Origin: Pelagomonas calceolata
Lineage: Eukaryota > Sar > Pelagophyceae > Pelagomonadales > Pelagomonadaceae
DNA: 64,000 bases
Assembly (NCBI GenBank): GCA_918797485.1
Contig: CAKKNE010000004.1
Coordinates: 744,001 to 808,000, forward strand
Direction of reading: 5' to 3'
Positions within the stretch are counted from its first letter, which is position 1. Every line of letters begins with the position of its first letter. Position numbers and translations under genes: made by a program. The notes beneath the pieces were generated by a model that worked only from the letters and a program-made list of their open reading frames with translations, was not told the DNA's origin and did not search any database. This document shows positions 57,475 through 64,000 of this stretch, piece after piece.

Positions 57475-59364
57475 CTAACCGTCCCACCCGTCGGCGACGC
57501 GGGGCGTCAGCAGCGTCCAAAGAGGCGCTTCTTCTTCAGAAGCGAGCCGCAGGGACGCGACATGAATGAAGGTGAAGCCCCGGTAGTCGCTTCCCACCGA
57601 GCCGCGGACGACGGCGAGCCGTCCGTCCATCCTTGACGACTCTCCAGGATAGTCACGACTCGCACACCCGCAGCACCGCCACTCGCATCGCATTGACGCC
57701 GTCCCGTCATCGAGCACGAAGGACCGCTCCACAACTTTCAAAGAGCCTTTCCGTTGCGCGTCCGCCCCGATCGTCGCCAGACGACCCAGGTCGATCGCCG
57801 CGCAGAGCGGGCACCGCCTCACTTGCGCGAGCTGGCTCCTTAACACTTCGGCGCCGTGCTGGCCTTGGAGGGGGAGGGCTTTCATTTCTTCGACGAAGGC
57901 GTAGCCGTTCGGGCCGGAAAACGCCGCCCGTCCGCAGACGCAAACCTCCTCGCCCTCCTGTAAATCCCTGGCGGCCTCGACACATACGCGGTAGGTCGAG
58001 CAGGGCGCCGGCGGCGTGCGCAATCGACTGGAAGCGTACTGCAGAGCGTCTCCTTCTATAATACGAGCCGCTCGACACCGCCGCGGTCTCACCCGAGAGA
58101 CGGCGACCAGCGCCGCGCCGACGACGCGCACCGTCTCTACTACATCTTCTTCGTCGTCCATGAACACGACGTCTCCACAAGACACGAAACAACCAAGGAG
58201 CGCTCGCGGATCGGCGCCGCCATCACCGCCTCCGCTCACCCACGGGTACGCGTCGCAGAAGGCCGGCGCGGCCCAGGCGCCCTCCACTAAATCTTCCGAG
58301 GGCGCCTTTACGAGAACGGGCCCCCGGTCCACGTCGTCGACGAGTAATAGGACGCCATCTGAGGCAACGCGGCGCACGTCGAGGACCTCGCCGAAGAGCG
58401 ACGCAGAGACCGCGTCGTCCAGCGCTTCTATCGTAATCGGCACACCGTCACCTACGCAGATGATTCTATGCCGGGCCGCCACGAGTATCTGATGAGACTG
58501 GTCGCGCGGTCGCTTCCGCAGGCCGCAGCCATCAATGGCCACAGACGCATTGAGAGGCAGCTCGTAGGCTTCCGAATGTGCTTTTAGTAGCACCGAGGTG
58601 GTTCTGCCTCGTAACACGGCGACGCCGTCTCGACGCGCGACGGTCCCGAAGACGACGGCGTCGACGCGGCCCGGGCGCGCGTCTTCGAGTAATGCGGCCT
58701 TCAGAGGCGCCTCGTCGTCGTCCCGCCGTGACGGGAAGAAGGCCGCGAGCAGGTCGTCATGCGCCGACCGTTTGAGCCCTCGCTTTGACACGACGCCTTG
58801 CAATAGTCTCCCAAGCTCGTGAGAACCCACATCCCCAAGCTCGCGCCGTGCCACAGTCTCCAGCGCGCGGTAGTCGGCCTCGGACGCGCCGCCGCGCAGC
58901 TTCGCCTCCAGATTGGTCTTGGGGAGCTCGTCGCCGTCGGCTCGCATGAACGCCGTCGCGCCGGCGACGTAGTTGCTCGCGGCCGTGACTTCGCAGCCAC
59001 GCAGCTCCACGATTTGACCGACCGCCGGCAGGGCGAATCGGCCGGCGAGGACGTGCTGGCCGCCTTGCAACCAAAAGCAGCCCCTCGTTTGCGAGACGCC
59101 CGCGACCTGTCCTCGGAGCCGGCACGGCGCGTCGTTCGCCTCTTCAATTGTGATGGTGGATGTCCTCTTTCGCGCGCGGTAGCACGGTCGCGTGGCGTTC
59201 TCCACGGCTGCGCGCGTGAGTCCGCGGCACGTCACGCGGTCGCCAAGCGTCGCGGCGCACTCGTCCGCTATTATGACAACGCGGCCGTCGATCTCGAGGA
59301 ACCAGCGGCCGCGGGCGTCGGGCCAGGCGCCGCGCTTTGTTACGACGCCCTCGGTTTGCTCCAT
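57475..59364 (-). CDS. Unknown protein with OB-fold-like segments and zinc-ribbon cysteines
   Basis: 629 residues from MEQTEGVVTKRGAW. Beta-rich throughout, with repeated short barrels: WFLEIDGRVVIIADECAATLGDRVTCRG, CFWLQGGQHVLAGRFALPAVGQIVELRG, VDAVVFGTVARRDGVAVLRG. Near the end is a cysteine cluster (about 545-600, RRCPLCAAIDLG ... MRCEWRCCGCASRDYPGE) preceded by an acidic strand and followed by RLAVVRGSVGSDYRGFTFIHV. Multiple OB folds with a late zinc ribbon suggest a single-stranded DNA-binding protein such as a CTC1- or RPA1-related factor, but no diagnostic motif proves it. Single exon. Confidence 0.5.
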   Translation of the reverse strand: MEQTEGVVTKRGAWPDARGRWFLEIDGRVVIIADECAATLGDRVTCRGLTRAAVENATRPCYRARKRTSTITIEEANDAPCRLRGQVAGVSQTRGCFWLQGGQHVLAGRFALPAVGQIVELRGCEVTAASNYVAGATAFMRADGDELPKTNLEAKLRGGASEADYRALETVARRELGDVGSHELGRLLQGVVSKRGLKRSAHDDLLAAFFPSRRDDDEAPLKAALLEDARPGRVDAVVFGTVARRDGVAVLRGRTTSVLLKAHSEAYELPLNASVAIDGCGLRKRPRDQSHQILVAARHRIICVGDGVPITIEALDDAVSASLFGEVLDVRRVASDGVLLLVDDVDRGPVLVKAPSEDLVEGAWAAPAFCDAYPWVSGGGDGGADPRALLGCFVSCGDVVFMDDEEDVVETVRVVGAALVAVSRVRPRRCRAARIIEGDALQYASSRLRTPPAPCSTYRVCVEAARDLQEGEEVCVCGRAAFSGPNGYAFVEEMKALPLQGQHGAEVLRSQLAQVRRCPLCAAIDLGRLATIGADAQRKGSLKVVERSFVLDDGTASMRCEWRCCGCASRDYPGESSRMDGRLAVVRGSVGSDYRGFTFIHVASLRLASEEEAPLWTLLTPRVADGWDG

Positions 59365-59496
59365 ACTCCCGCAGCGATGCGTTTCTCACTTTGACGCGTT
59401 GCGGTGCTGCGTTCTGGCATCCATGCGCTAGCCACAGCCAGCGGAACCAGGCGTAAGGCGACCAAAAGCTCTGCTGTGAATCGATCCTGCAGATTA

Positions 59497-59519
59497 GCTA
59501 GCGGCCTGTAAGACACTAG
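59497..59519 (+). promoter_or_regulatory. Promoter palindrome motif (copy 9)
   Basis: A consensus 23-bp copy, 133 bp upstream of the OB-fold-like gene ATG, in the 395-bp region 59365-59759 between that promoter and the 3' end of the cyclin gene. It is oriented away from the gene it would serve, so orientation is not fixed. No gene in the region; the short ORF at about 59494-59685 is not convincing. Confidence 0.6.
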
Positions 59520-59759
59520 GAAACGGACGACGGTTCGGGGGGTTTGCCGAGGCGGTTTTGCTTACAACGAGGTACGCTGTTATGAGAAACGCGGCAGGCG
59601 CCCGCCGCCGATGAATCGGCGACGCGCGGTGTCCCGCCGGGGCCGCCGGGCCGAGGCACTCCGTCGTCGCCGCCGCCGCCGCCACCGAGGGAGATAAATA
59701 AGACTATGTAACAACACGATTAACTGGGGGAAGACCACAACTTGTGGAGTAGCATGTGA

Positions 59760-60773
59760 CTACGAGTCCGGCTTTTTTTGTCGCGGCCGCTTCGGCCGGC
59801 GCGGCGGCGGCGGCGCGATCCAGGGGAACCGGGCCCTATTAGGGCCGGTCATGAAGGCCGCGTGCTTCTCTAACAGTAGCGGTAGGCGCGGCGACGTCGC
59901 GGAGTGATGCCGCACGACACCGTGCAGCTCCGACACGCAGGCTTCGTACTGATCCCGAGGCACATATAAATCAAAGCCAAGCGCTCCCAGGAAGACGCGC
60001 TCCATGGCGTTGACGCGCTCGACGGGGACCGGCCGCTCGCCGGGTAGGACCCGTCCCCAGGCCACCGCGAAGTCGACGTTGCGCAGCGGCGTGTCGTCGT
60101 GGATTTTTTGCGCGACCATAACTGAGCATAAGAGTAAGCGCTGGCAGTTCCGCGGCGTCACCCGTAAGTGCGGATGGTACGAGAGTAGCCTCAAAACGTA
60201 CCTGTGCGCAAATCAATCAGTGAGTCGCATAGCAACAATTTGAATTCATGCACCGCGCGTAACATGAACGCGAGCACCGAGCATTCAGGCGTGTACATAC
60301 AGGTAGCGAACAACCGAAACATGAAGTCGTGGAGCACCTCAGTGTTTTGGGCGGGTACCTGTGTGGCACGGACGCCGTCGCGAAACTGCCGCCTCGACGG
60401 CGTCGCGGCGGTGCGGTCTCATGAAGACGCCGTCGACGAGAAACAGACGCGGAGTCCGCACGGGCGTCGCTGCCGAGGCATCTGGCCAGAACGCCCTTAG
60501 TTGTTGGGGCTCCTCCGCACCAGGGGGCGCGAGCATATACTCCACGAGCATGCAGATGCCCACGGTCTCGAGGGCCTCGACCTGGCCTGGTAATAGAGGC
60601 GCCGGCAGTTCCACGGAGTCGTCCGAGACGACCGGTTGACTGGGCGGGGCCGGTGGAGGCGAGGCGTCTCTCATCACCTCATCGTCCGCTATTTCTCTCT
60701 CCCAGTCATCTACCGTCTGTTGGCCTTTGGCCTTGGAGTTCTTGCGCTCCCATTGGTCGAGGAGGCGCTTCAT
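59760..60773 (-). CDS. Cyclin (PHO80/cyclin-Y-like)
   Basis: Exons 60773-60429, 60358-60264 and 60201-59760 give 293 residues; introns of 70 and 62 nt. The N-terminal 110 residues are hydrophilic and Pro/acidic. The cyclin box is assembled by the splices: VPAQNTEVLHDFMFRLFATCMYTPECSVLAFMYVLRLLSYHPHLRVTPRNCQRLLLCSVMVAQKIHDD, then NVDFAVAWGRVLPGERPVPVERVNAMERVFLGALGFDLYVPRDQYEACVSEL. These match the PHO80/cyclin-Y subgroup, which partners Cdk5/PHO85/CDK14-type kinases. The C-terminus is basic (PPPRRPKRPRQKKPDS). Both introns stay close to open frames, so a naive caller would split the gene. Confidence 0.82.
60202..60263 (-). mobile_element. Introner-related intron 2 of the cyclin gene
   Basis: 62-nt intron, donor GTTACG, acceptor GCGCACAG. 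Its acceptor end, read on the plus strand from 60202, is CTGTGCGCAAATCAATCAG followed by TGAGT and matches the donor end of the SET-gene introner (22 of 24 bases), i.e. the same terminus in the opposite orientation relative to the gene. CGTAC and CGTAAC at the two borders could be a worn target duplication; the second inverted repeat is not visible. Confidence 0.6.
60359..60428 (-). other. Intron 1 of the cyclin gene
   Basis: 70 nt, donor GTCTTCATGAG, acceptor GTGCCACACAG, phase 0. It shares the CTGTGTGGCAC acceptor-end type with the SET introner and contains CGACGGCGTCG-like words in both orientations. Likely introner-derived, but without clear inverted termini. Confidence 0.5.
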
Positions 60774-61574
60774 CTTGTTCTGGTTGCGAAGCGGCCGCCG
60801 GCCGGCGTTACGAACAGATAAGGTTTTTAGCGAGTTACGGCGCTTCGCTGGCGCGCGAGGGTTTCTTTTTTTCAGCAGTGGGGTTCGCCCTTAGTACCCA
60901 CGGGTCTACGCGCCGCCGCGCGCTGGTGCATAGAGTGCTGCTCAGAGTGCAGCAGCAGTTTTGCCGGCGACGGTGCTTCCGGCGAGCGCTTACCACCGTT
61001 TTTCGTTGGGTGTGGGGCCACCCAGTTGGCTTTTCAGCCGCCTGCGCGCGTCACGCGACGCGGCGAGTCCCTTTTTATTGCGCCACCAAGCCCAGCAACC
61101 TGAGTGCCGTGCCGCCGCGCGAGCCGTTCAAGCATTTATATATACGCCCGGATTGGCTCTCCGATCGCGAGAATCGAGTTTTTTTCGTTGTTGAGGTGCA
61201 GGTGCAGGTCCGACTTGACTGGCTTGCTTGGGGCTGCCGCACAAGGGGACGCACACGGCCGCCTACCAGCCTCCCCGGCGCCACAGCTCGCGGGGAGTCC
61301 CGTCCGACCCGGCCGAGGCAGCCCCATCTGCCTGGGGGCTGCCTAGGTACGGCGGGCCGGTCGCGTCCGGCATGGGTGGGAGCCTGCCTCCGCCCCGCCG
61401 TCATCGCGTCCTTGTGATTTGTCTGGACGCCATCTTGCCCTACGAGGACGCCGGAGAGGGCAATCCGGTCGCGTCGATGGCGTCGAGTCCTGCCGTCGCC
61501 GCGCGACCGTGGTAAGATAGCGGCGGTCGTGGCGGCTAGGCGGCCTAGCTCTAAGCAAAGCAAGATAAAAACAT
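60774..61574. other. Long intergenic region upstream of the cyclin gene
   Basis: 800 bp with no gene that I can support. It includes a TATA-like TTTATATATACG at 61135-61146, a GGTGCAGGTGCAGGT short repeat at about 61195-61209, and the dispersed word GCGTCGATGGCGTCGAG at 61476-61492 near the 3' end of the fucosyltransferase gene. A 254-residue plus-strand open frame (60653-61417) is compositionally random. The CTAG palindrome is absent. Confidence 0.4.
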
Positions 61575-63023
61575 TTACTCCCCCCCGTACCGATACGCCA
61601 CGCGCCGCGCCGTCGCATTATAAAGGCCCCAGTACGCCTTGGCCTCGACGTCGTGGAAGACGTAGCCCTTTTCACCCAACGGCGCCGGCAACACACCAGC
61701 AGAAGGCGCGTGGACCTCATGAGCGTCGCCCAGAAACGCCGCCCAGAAGCTGAAGGTCGACTCCGTCACTACTAACCTTTTGGCCCGCGCCATATAGGCG
61801 AAATCGGCAGCTACTGATTTGGCGGTCGTCGGACTACCTCGCAGCCGAGGCTTGGCCACCTCGGCGTTCGGTACGTTCTCCAGCAGATCTTTCACAACAC
61901 CATTCCGTCGCGGGTTGCAGGCCGTCACGATCTTGATTCTTTTCGGTGGCGGTTGCAAGCGTGGTAAAACATGGGAAAAATAATTCTTCCAGCTGTAGTA
62001 CTTGTACTGGTGCACAGGGCCGTCACACAACCTAACATGGACCACGACGTCGTCACTGTCTGGTCGCTCCTCTAAATCACCATCTTGGACCCGCATCGCG
62101 TCTCGCAATTGCGGTCGTAGACCAGCATACAACGAGTAGCGCTGCCAGTACCCTAGCAACGAAATACATTGCGTGTCGTCCTGGAGCGACGAAGCGAAGT
62201 TCTGCACCTGCTTCGGGAAAGCCAACCGTCGAGAATCCGCCGGCCGCTCCACAAGTAGTAAAGTCCCTTTCTCCCTATACTGACTTTCCACAGGTATCAA
62301 CGGCGCACATTTCGCGTCGGCGTCCGCTTGGTAGCCGAGCGACGCCTTCCCAAACACGTCCGTGAAGGCCTTCCAGCCCTCGATCGTGTGCGGCGCGACG
62401 CGCTGCGGTTTTACGGGCCCCTCGTCCTCGCGCATCTTGCGCGCCGCGAACGCCGCCCCGGCATCGAGCGCCACGAGCTTGCCGAAGGCCCACTGGAACA
62501 ATTGATTGCCCAGGCCGTTGTGGTGGATGGCCACGACTATTTTTTTGGCATGCTGATCTGCGGCGGGCGGCCGCCACGTCGTCGCGTCGAAGGCGCAGGC
62601 CGCGTCGATGGCGCCCAGGTGGGCGTCGCGCTTCGACGAGGCCGGGCCTCGATGATGCGCGGCTTCCAAGACTAACAGTGCTCGGCAGAGGAATCCGCCT
62701 CTGTCCAAAGCGGTTTTGGTGAGTGGTCTCGCGGATGCGGAGGCCACGACGCGCTGGCAGCCTCTCGCATCTCGTCGACTTAAAGATGGTAAGGTGCAGC
62801 GTTTATTCACGGGCGGCCGTTGGACAGAAGGCGTCTGGAGGAGTTGGGCGGCCGCTCGGGCCAGAGCGTGGGCATCTTCCAGGGTCCTAGCTTCCAGCAC
62901 CTTCCGCGCGAGCTGGACGGCGCGGCCTTCTCGTGTAACGGGCTTCTCCTTTTTTTGCGACGAGCCGAACCACGACCTCTTCTCGGCCGCCGCCGCGGCC
63001 ACCAGGAGCAGCACGGCCCTCAT
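61575..63023 (-). CDS. GT11-like (alpha-1,2-fucosyltransferase-type) glycosyltransferase
   Basis: 482 residues with a signal peptide or anchor (MRAVLLLVAAAAAEKR). After a 155-residue basic stem region comes the GT11 core: VVAIHHNGLGNQLFQWAFGKLVAL (motif I, GLGNQLFQ), LGYWQRYSLYAG, VVVHVRLCDG (the H-x-R-x-D-like motif, present as HVRLCD), KIVTACNPRRNGVVKDLLENV, and VTESTFSFWAAFLGDAHEVHAP. These pieces bind GDP-fucose in the family. Golgi lumenal location is expected. Acceptor unknown. Confidence 0.78.
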   Translation of the reverse strand: MRAVLLLVAAAAAEKRSWFGSSQKKEKPVTREGRAVQLARKVLEARTLEDAHALARAAAQLLQTPSVQRPPVNKRCTLPSLSRRDARGCQRVVASASARPLTKTALDRGGFLCRALLVLEAAHHRGPASSKRDAHLGAIDAACAFDATTWRPPAADQHAKKIVVAIHHNGLGNQLFQWAFGKLVALDAGAAFAARKMREDEGPVKPQRVAPHTIEGWKAFTDVFGKASLGYQADADAKCAPLIPVESQYREKGTLLLVERPADSRRLAFPKQVQNFASSLQDDTQCISLLGYWQRYSLYAGLRPQLRDAMRVQDGDLEERPDSDDVVVHVRLCDGPVHQYKYYSWKNYFSHVLPRLQPPPKRIKIVTACNPRRNGVVKDLLENVPNAEVAKPRLRGSPTTAKSVAADFAYMARAKRLVVTESTFSFWAAFLGDAHEVHAPSAGVLPAPLGEKGYVFHDVEAKAYWGLYNATARRVAYRYGGE

Positions 63024-63153
63024 TTGCGGTCCTCAATGCGGCATGCTGCCCCGCGCGCGCGGGCAGCCGTCTTCAGTAGAATGGTACGGACTTCGCGACG
63101 AGCGATGCCGCTGCGACGGCTCGCTGCGGCTGCGCGCAAATTTTCCTGGCTTT

Positions 63154-63172
63154 CTAGTGTCTTACCGCTAGC
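63154..63172 (-). promoter_or_regulatory. Promoter palindrome motif (short form, copy 10)
   Basis: 19-bp minus-strand copy of the same short form as the one at 27275-27293. It lies 131 bp from the fucosyltransferase ATG and 275 bp from the TruD ATG in divergent region 63024-63446. No other feature. Confidence 0.6.
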
Positions 63173-63446
63173 TTGCCATTATTTCGAGGGCTGGAGCTTG
63201 TTGAGCCTGCTGAAGATCTAACCTACACCGGTATAGGTTGATCAGTGGTCGTTAGGCACCGCACTCACACCAGCCCTACGAGGACGCGACTCGTTCGGAA
63301 CACTTCGCGCTGTGTCGGAGCCAGCTCGACTGCCTGTTGCAGCCTCCCGGCACGACGCGACGCGCCGTGGCCACGTGACGCCGTCGCGTGAAAGAACCCT
63401 GGACGCGCTCGCCGCGCTCGAAGCCGCAGCCCGGCCGCCGCCACCG

Positions 63447-64000
63447 ATGACGTCCTGGTGGTGCGCCGGCGGCGAGCCTTATACCGCGTGCGGCCTCTTC
63501 GAAGGTCATGTGGACGCCAACGCGCCCGCGTCGCCGTCGAAAACGACTCACATCGAGCTCGAGTTCGTCGAGCTGCCGAAACGCGACGGCGAGGTCGAGG
63601 TCGAGATGCAGGACATGGGTCAGTCGTGGATGCAGCCTCCGTCGCAACTCCCCTATGCTACAAGTACCGAAGGTGTCGGCGGACGATTGAAAGCGAAACC
63701 CGAGCACTTCCGCGTCACCGAATTGTTGAGAAGTGCACCAGACGGCAAAAAAGATAGGGGCGACGCCTGCCACTACGTCCTCAGAATACGCAGACAAAAC
63801 CGCACGACCGAGTGGGTCCGTAGGAGGTTGCAGGAGGCCTTTGGTTTATCATCCTACAGGGACGTCGGCGTCTGCGGTCAAAAGGACAAGCGTGCAGTAA
63901 TCGTCCAGCACTTCTCCGTGCCGTCCTTCTCGCCGAAATTCGAACGGAACGTGCCGCTCGGCGAGTGCAAGATGCTGGCGCCGTGTCGCGGTGATTTAGA
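63447..64000 (+). CDS. TruD/PUS7-family tRNA pseudouridine synthase (3' end outside window)
   Basis: Partial, 184 residues to the edge. Starts MTSWWCAGGEPYTACGLFEG; the open frame extends back to about 63229 without another ATG. After a variable N-terminus, TruD signatures appear: GGRLKAKPEHFRVTELLR (motif F-R-V-x-E), HYVLRIRRQNRTTEWVRRRLQEAFGLSSYRDVGVCGQKDKRAVIVQHFSV. The G-x-K-D-K-R-A segment includes the catalytic aspartate (D of QKDKRA). PUS7 proteins make pseudouridine at position 13 of tRNAs and in mRNAs. Confidence 0.9.
   Translation, partial: MTSWWCAGGEPYTACGLFEGHVDANAPASPSKTTHIELEFVELPKRDGEVEVEMQDMGQSWMQPPSQLPYATSTEGVGGRLKAKPEHFRVTELLRSAPDGKKDRGDACHYVLRIRRQNRTTEWVRRRLQEAFGLSSYRDVGVCGQKDKRAVIVQHFSVPSFSPKFERNVPLGECKMLAPCRGDL

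Noticed and set aside
60653-61417. 254-codon plus-strand ORF over the cyclin 5' end and the following gap
   Set aside because: Starts inside cyclin exon 1 on the opposite strand and has random composition with no domain.
4312-63172. The CTAG palindrome as a spliced-leader or universal splice donor
   Set aside because: GTAAG is present, but copies face both ways relative to the nearest gene and copy 9 points away from the only gene it could serve.

Overview
The window is nuclear DNA from a protist, most likely a stramenopile alga of the pelagophyte (Aureococcus/Pelagomonas) type. That placement is inferred from high GC, very dense and mostly intron-poor genes, short GT-AG introns of 52-107 bp with CRCAG ends, transposon-like introns (introners, described from Micromonas and Aureococcus), a MYND/RING-variant/TPR family, and one presequence that looks like signal peptide plus plastid transit peptide. 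It was not tested by any search. No rRNA, tRNA, CRISPR or bacterial-type operon was seen.

Layout. 1-14.6 kb: Myb/SANT protein, Tudor-SET protein, MYND/RINGv/TPR protein, secreted glycosyltransferase, a very large SR/zinc-knuckle/cold-shock RNA-binding protein, and a secreted C-type lectin whose tail is built from five exons carrying RTX-like repeats. 14.6-18.2 kb: a 3.5-kb DNA transposon-like element with about 165-bp terminal inverted repeats and one gene of unknown function. 18.6-33.3 kb: SET methyltransferase, nucleolin-like RRM protein, NTMT1-type N-terminal methyltransferase, aldo/keto reductase, RsmE-type rRNA methyltransferase, two small unknown ORFs, cupin/JmjC oxygenase, histidine acid phosphatase, inverted TPR pseudogene fragments, ABC1/ADCK kinase, FkbM methyltransferase. 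33.6-39.5 kb: three tandem paralogous type I membrane lectin-like receptors. 39.5-64 kb: U-box protein, CRT-like transporter, unknown protein, FHA-RING protein, ASCC2-like CUE protein, heme oxygenase-like protein, LRR protein, small zinc-finger protein, SAM-domain plastid protein, coiled-coil/beta-grasp protein, HAD hydrolase, RIO1 kinase, possible OB-fold protein, cyclin, GT11-like fucosyltransferase, and a 3'-truncated TruD/PUS7 pseudouridine synthase.

Most genes are in divergent or convergent pairs; several convergent pairs nearly touch. RNA processing and translation recur (SR/CSD protein, nucleolin-like, RsmE, RIO1, TruD, ASCC2), but this looks like ordinary mixed housekeeping rather than one pathway.

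The most notable signals are: (1) a 19-23 bp imperfect palindrome (GCTAGCG ... TGTAAG ... CACTAG) found ten times in good form, always 60-330 bp from start codons, with look-alikes inside the transposon's inverted repeats; (2) an intron in the SET gene that is a complete 95-bp mini-transposon with 15-bp inverted repeats and an 8-bp near-perfect target duplication, with a relative in opposite orientation in the cyclin gene; (3) tandem duplication of exon-intron units, each exon exactly 54 nt and encoding 18 residues of RTX-like repeat; (4) a dispersed CGCCATCGACGCG word in introns, before start codons and in inverted pairs between convergent genes. All start codons given are ATG; splice sites were read by eye from frame continuity and family alignment from memory.
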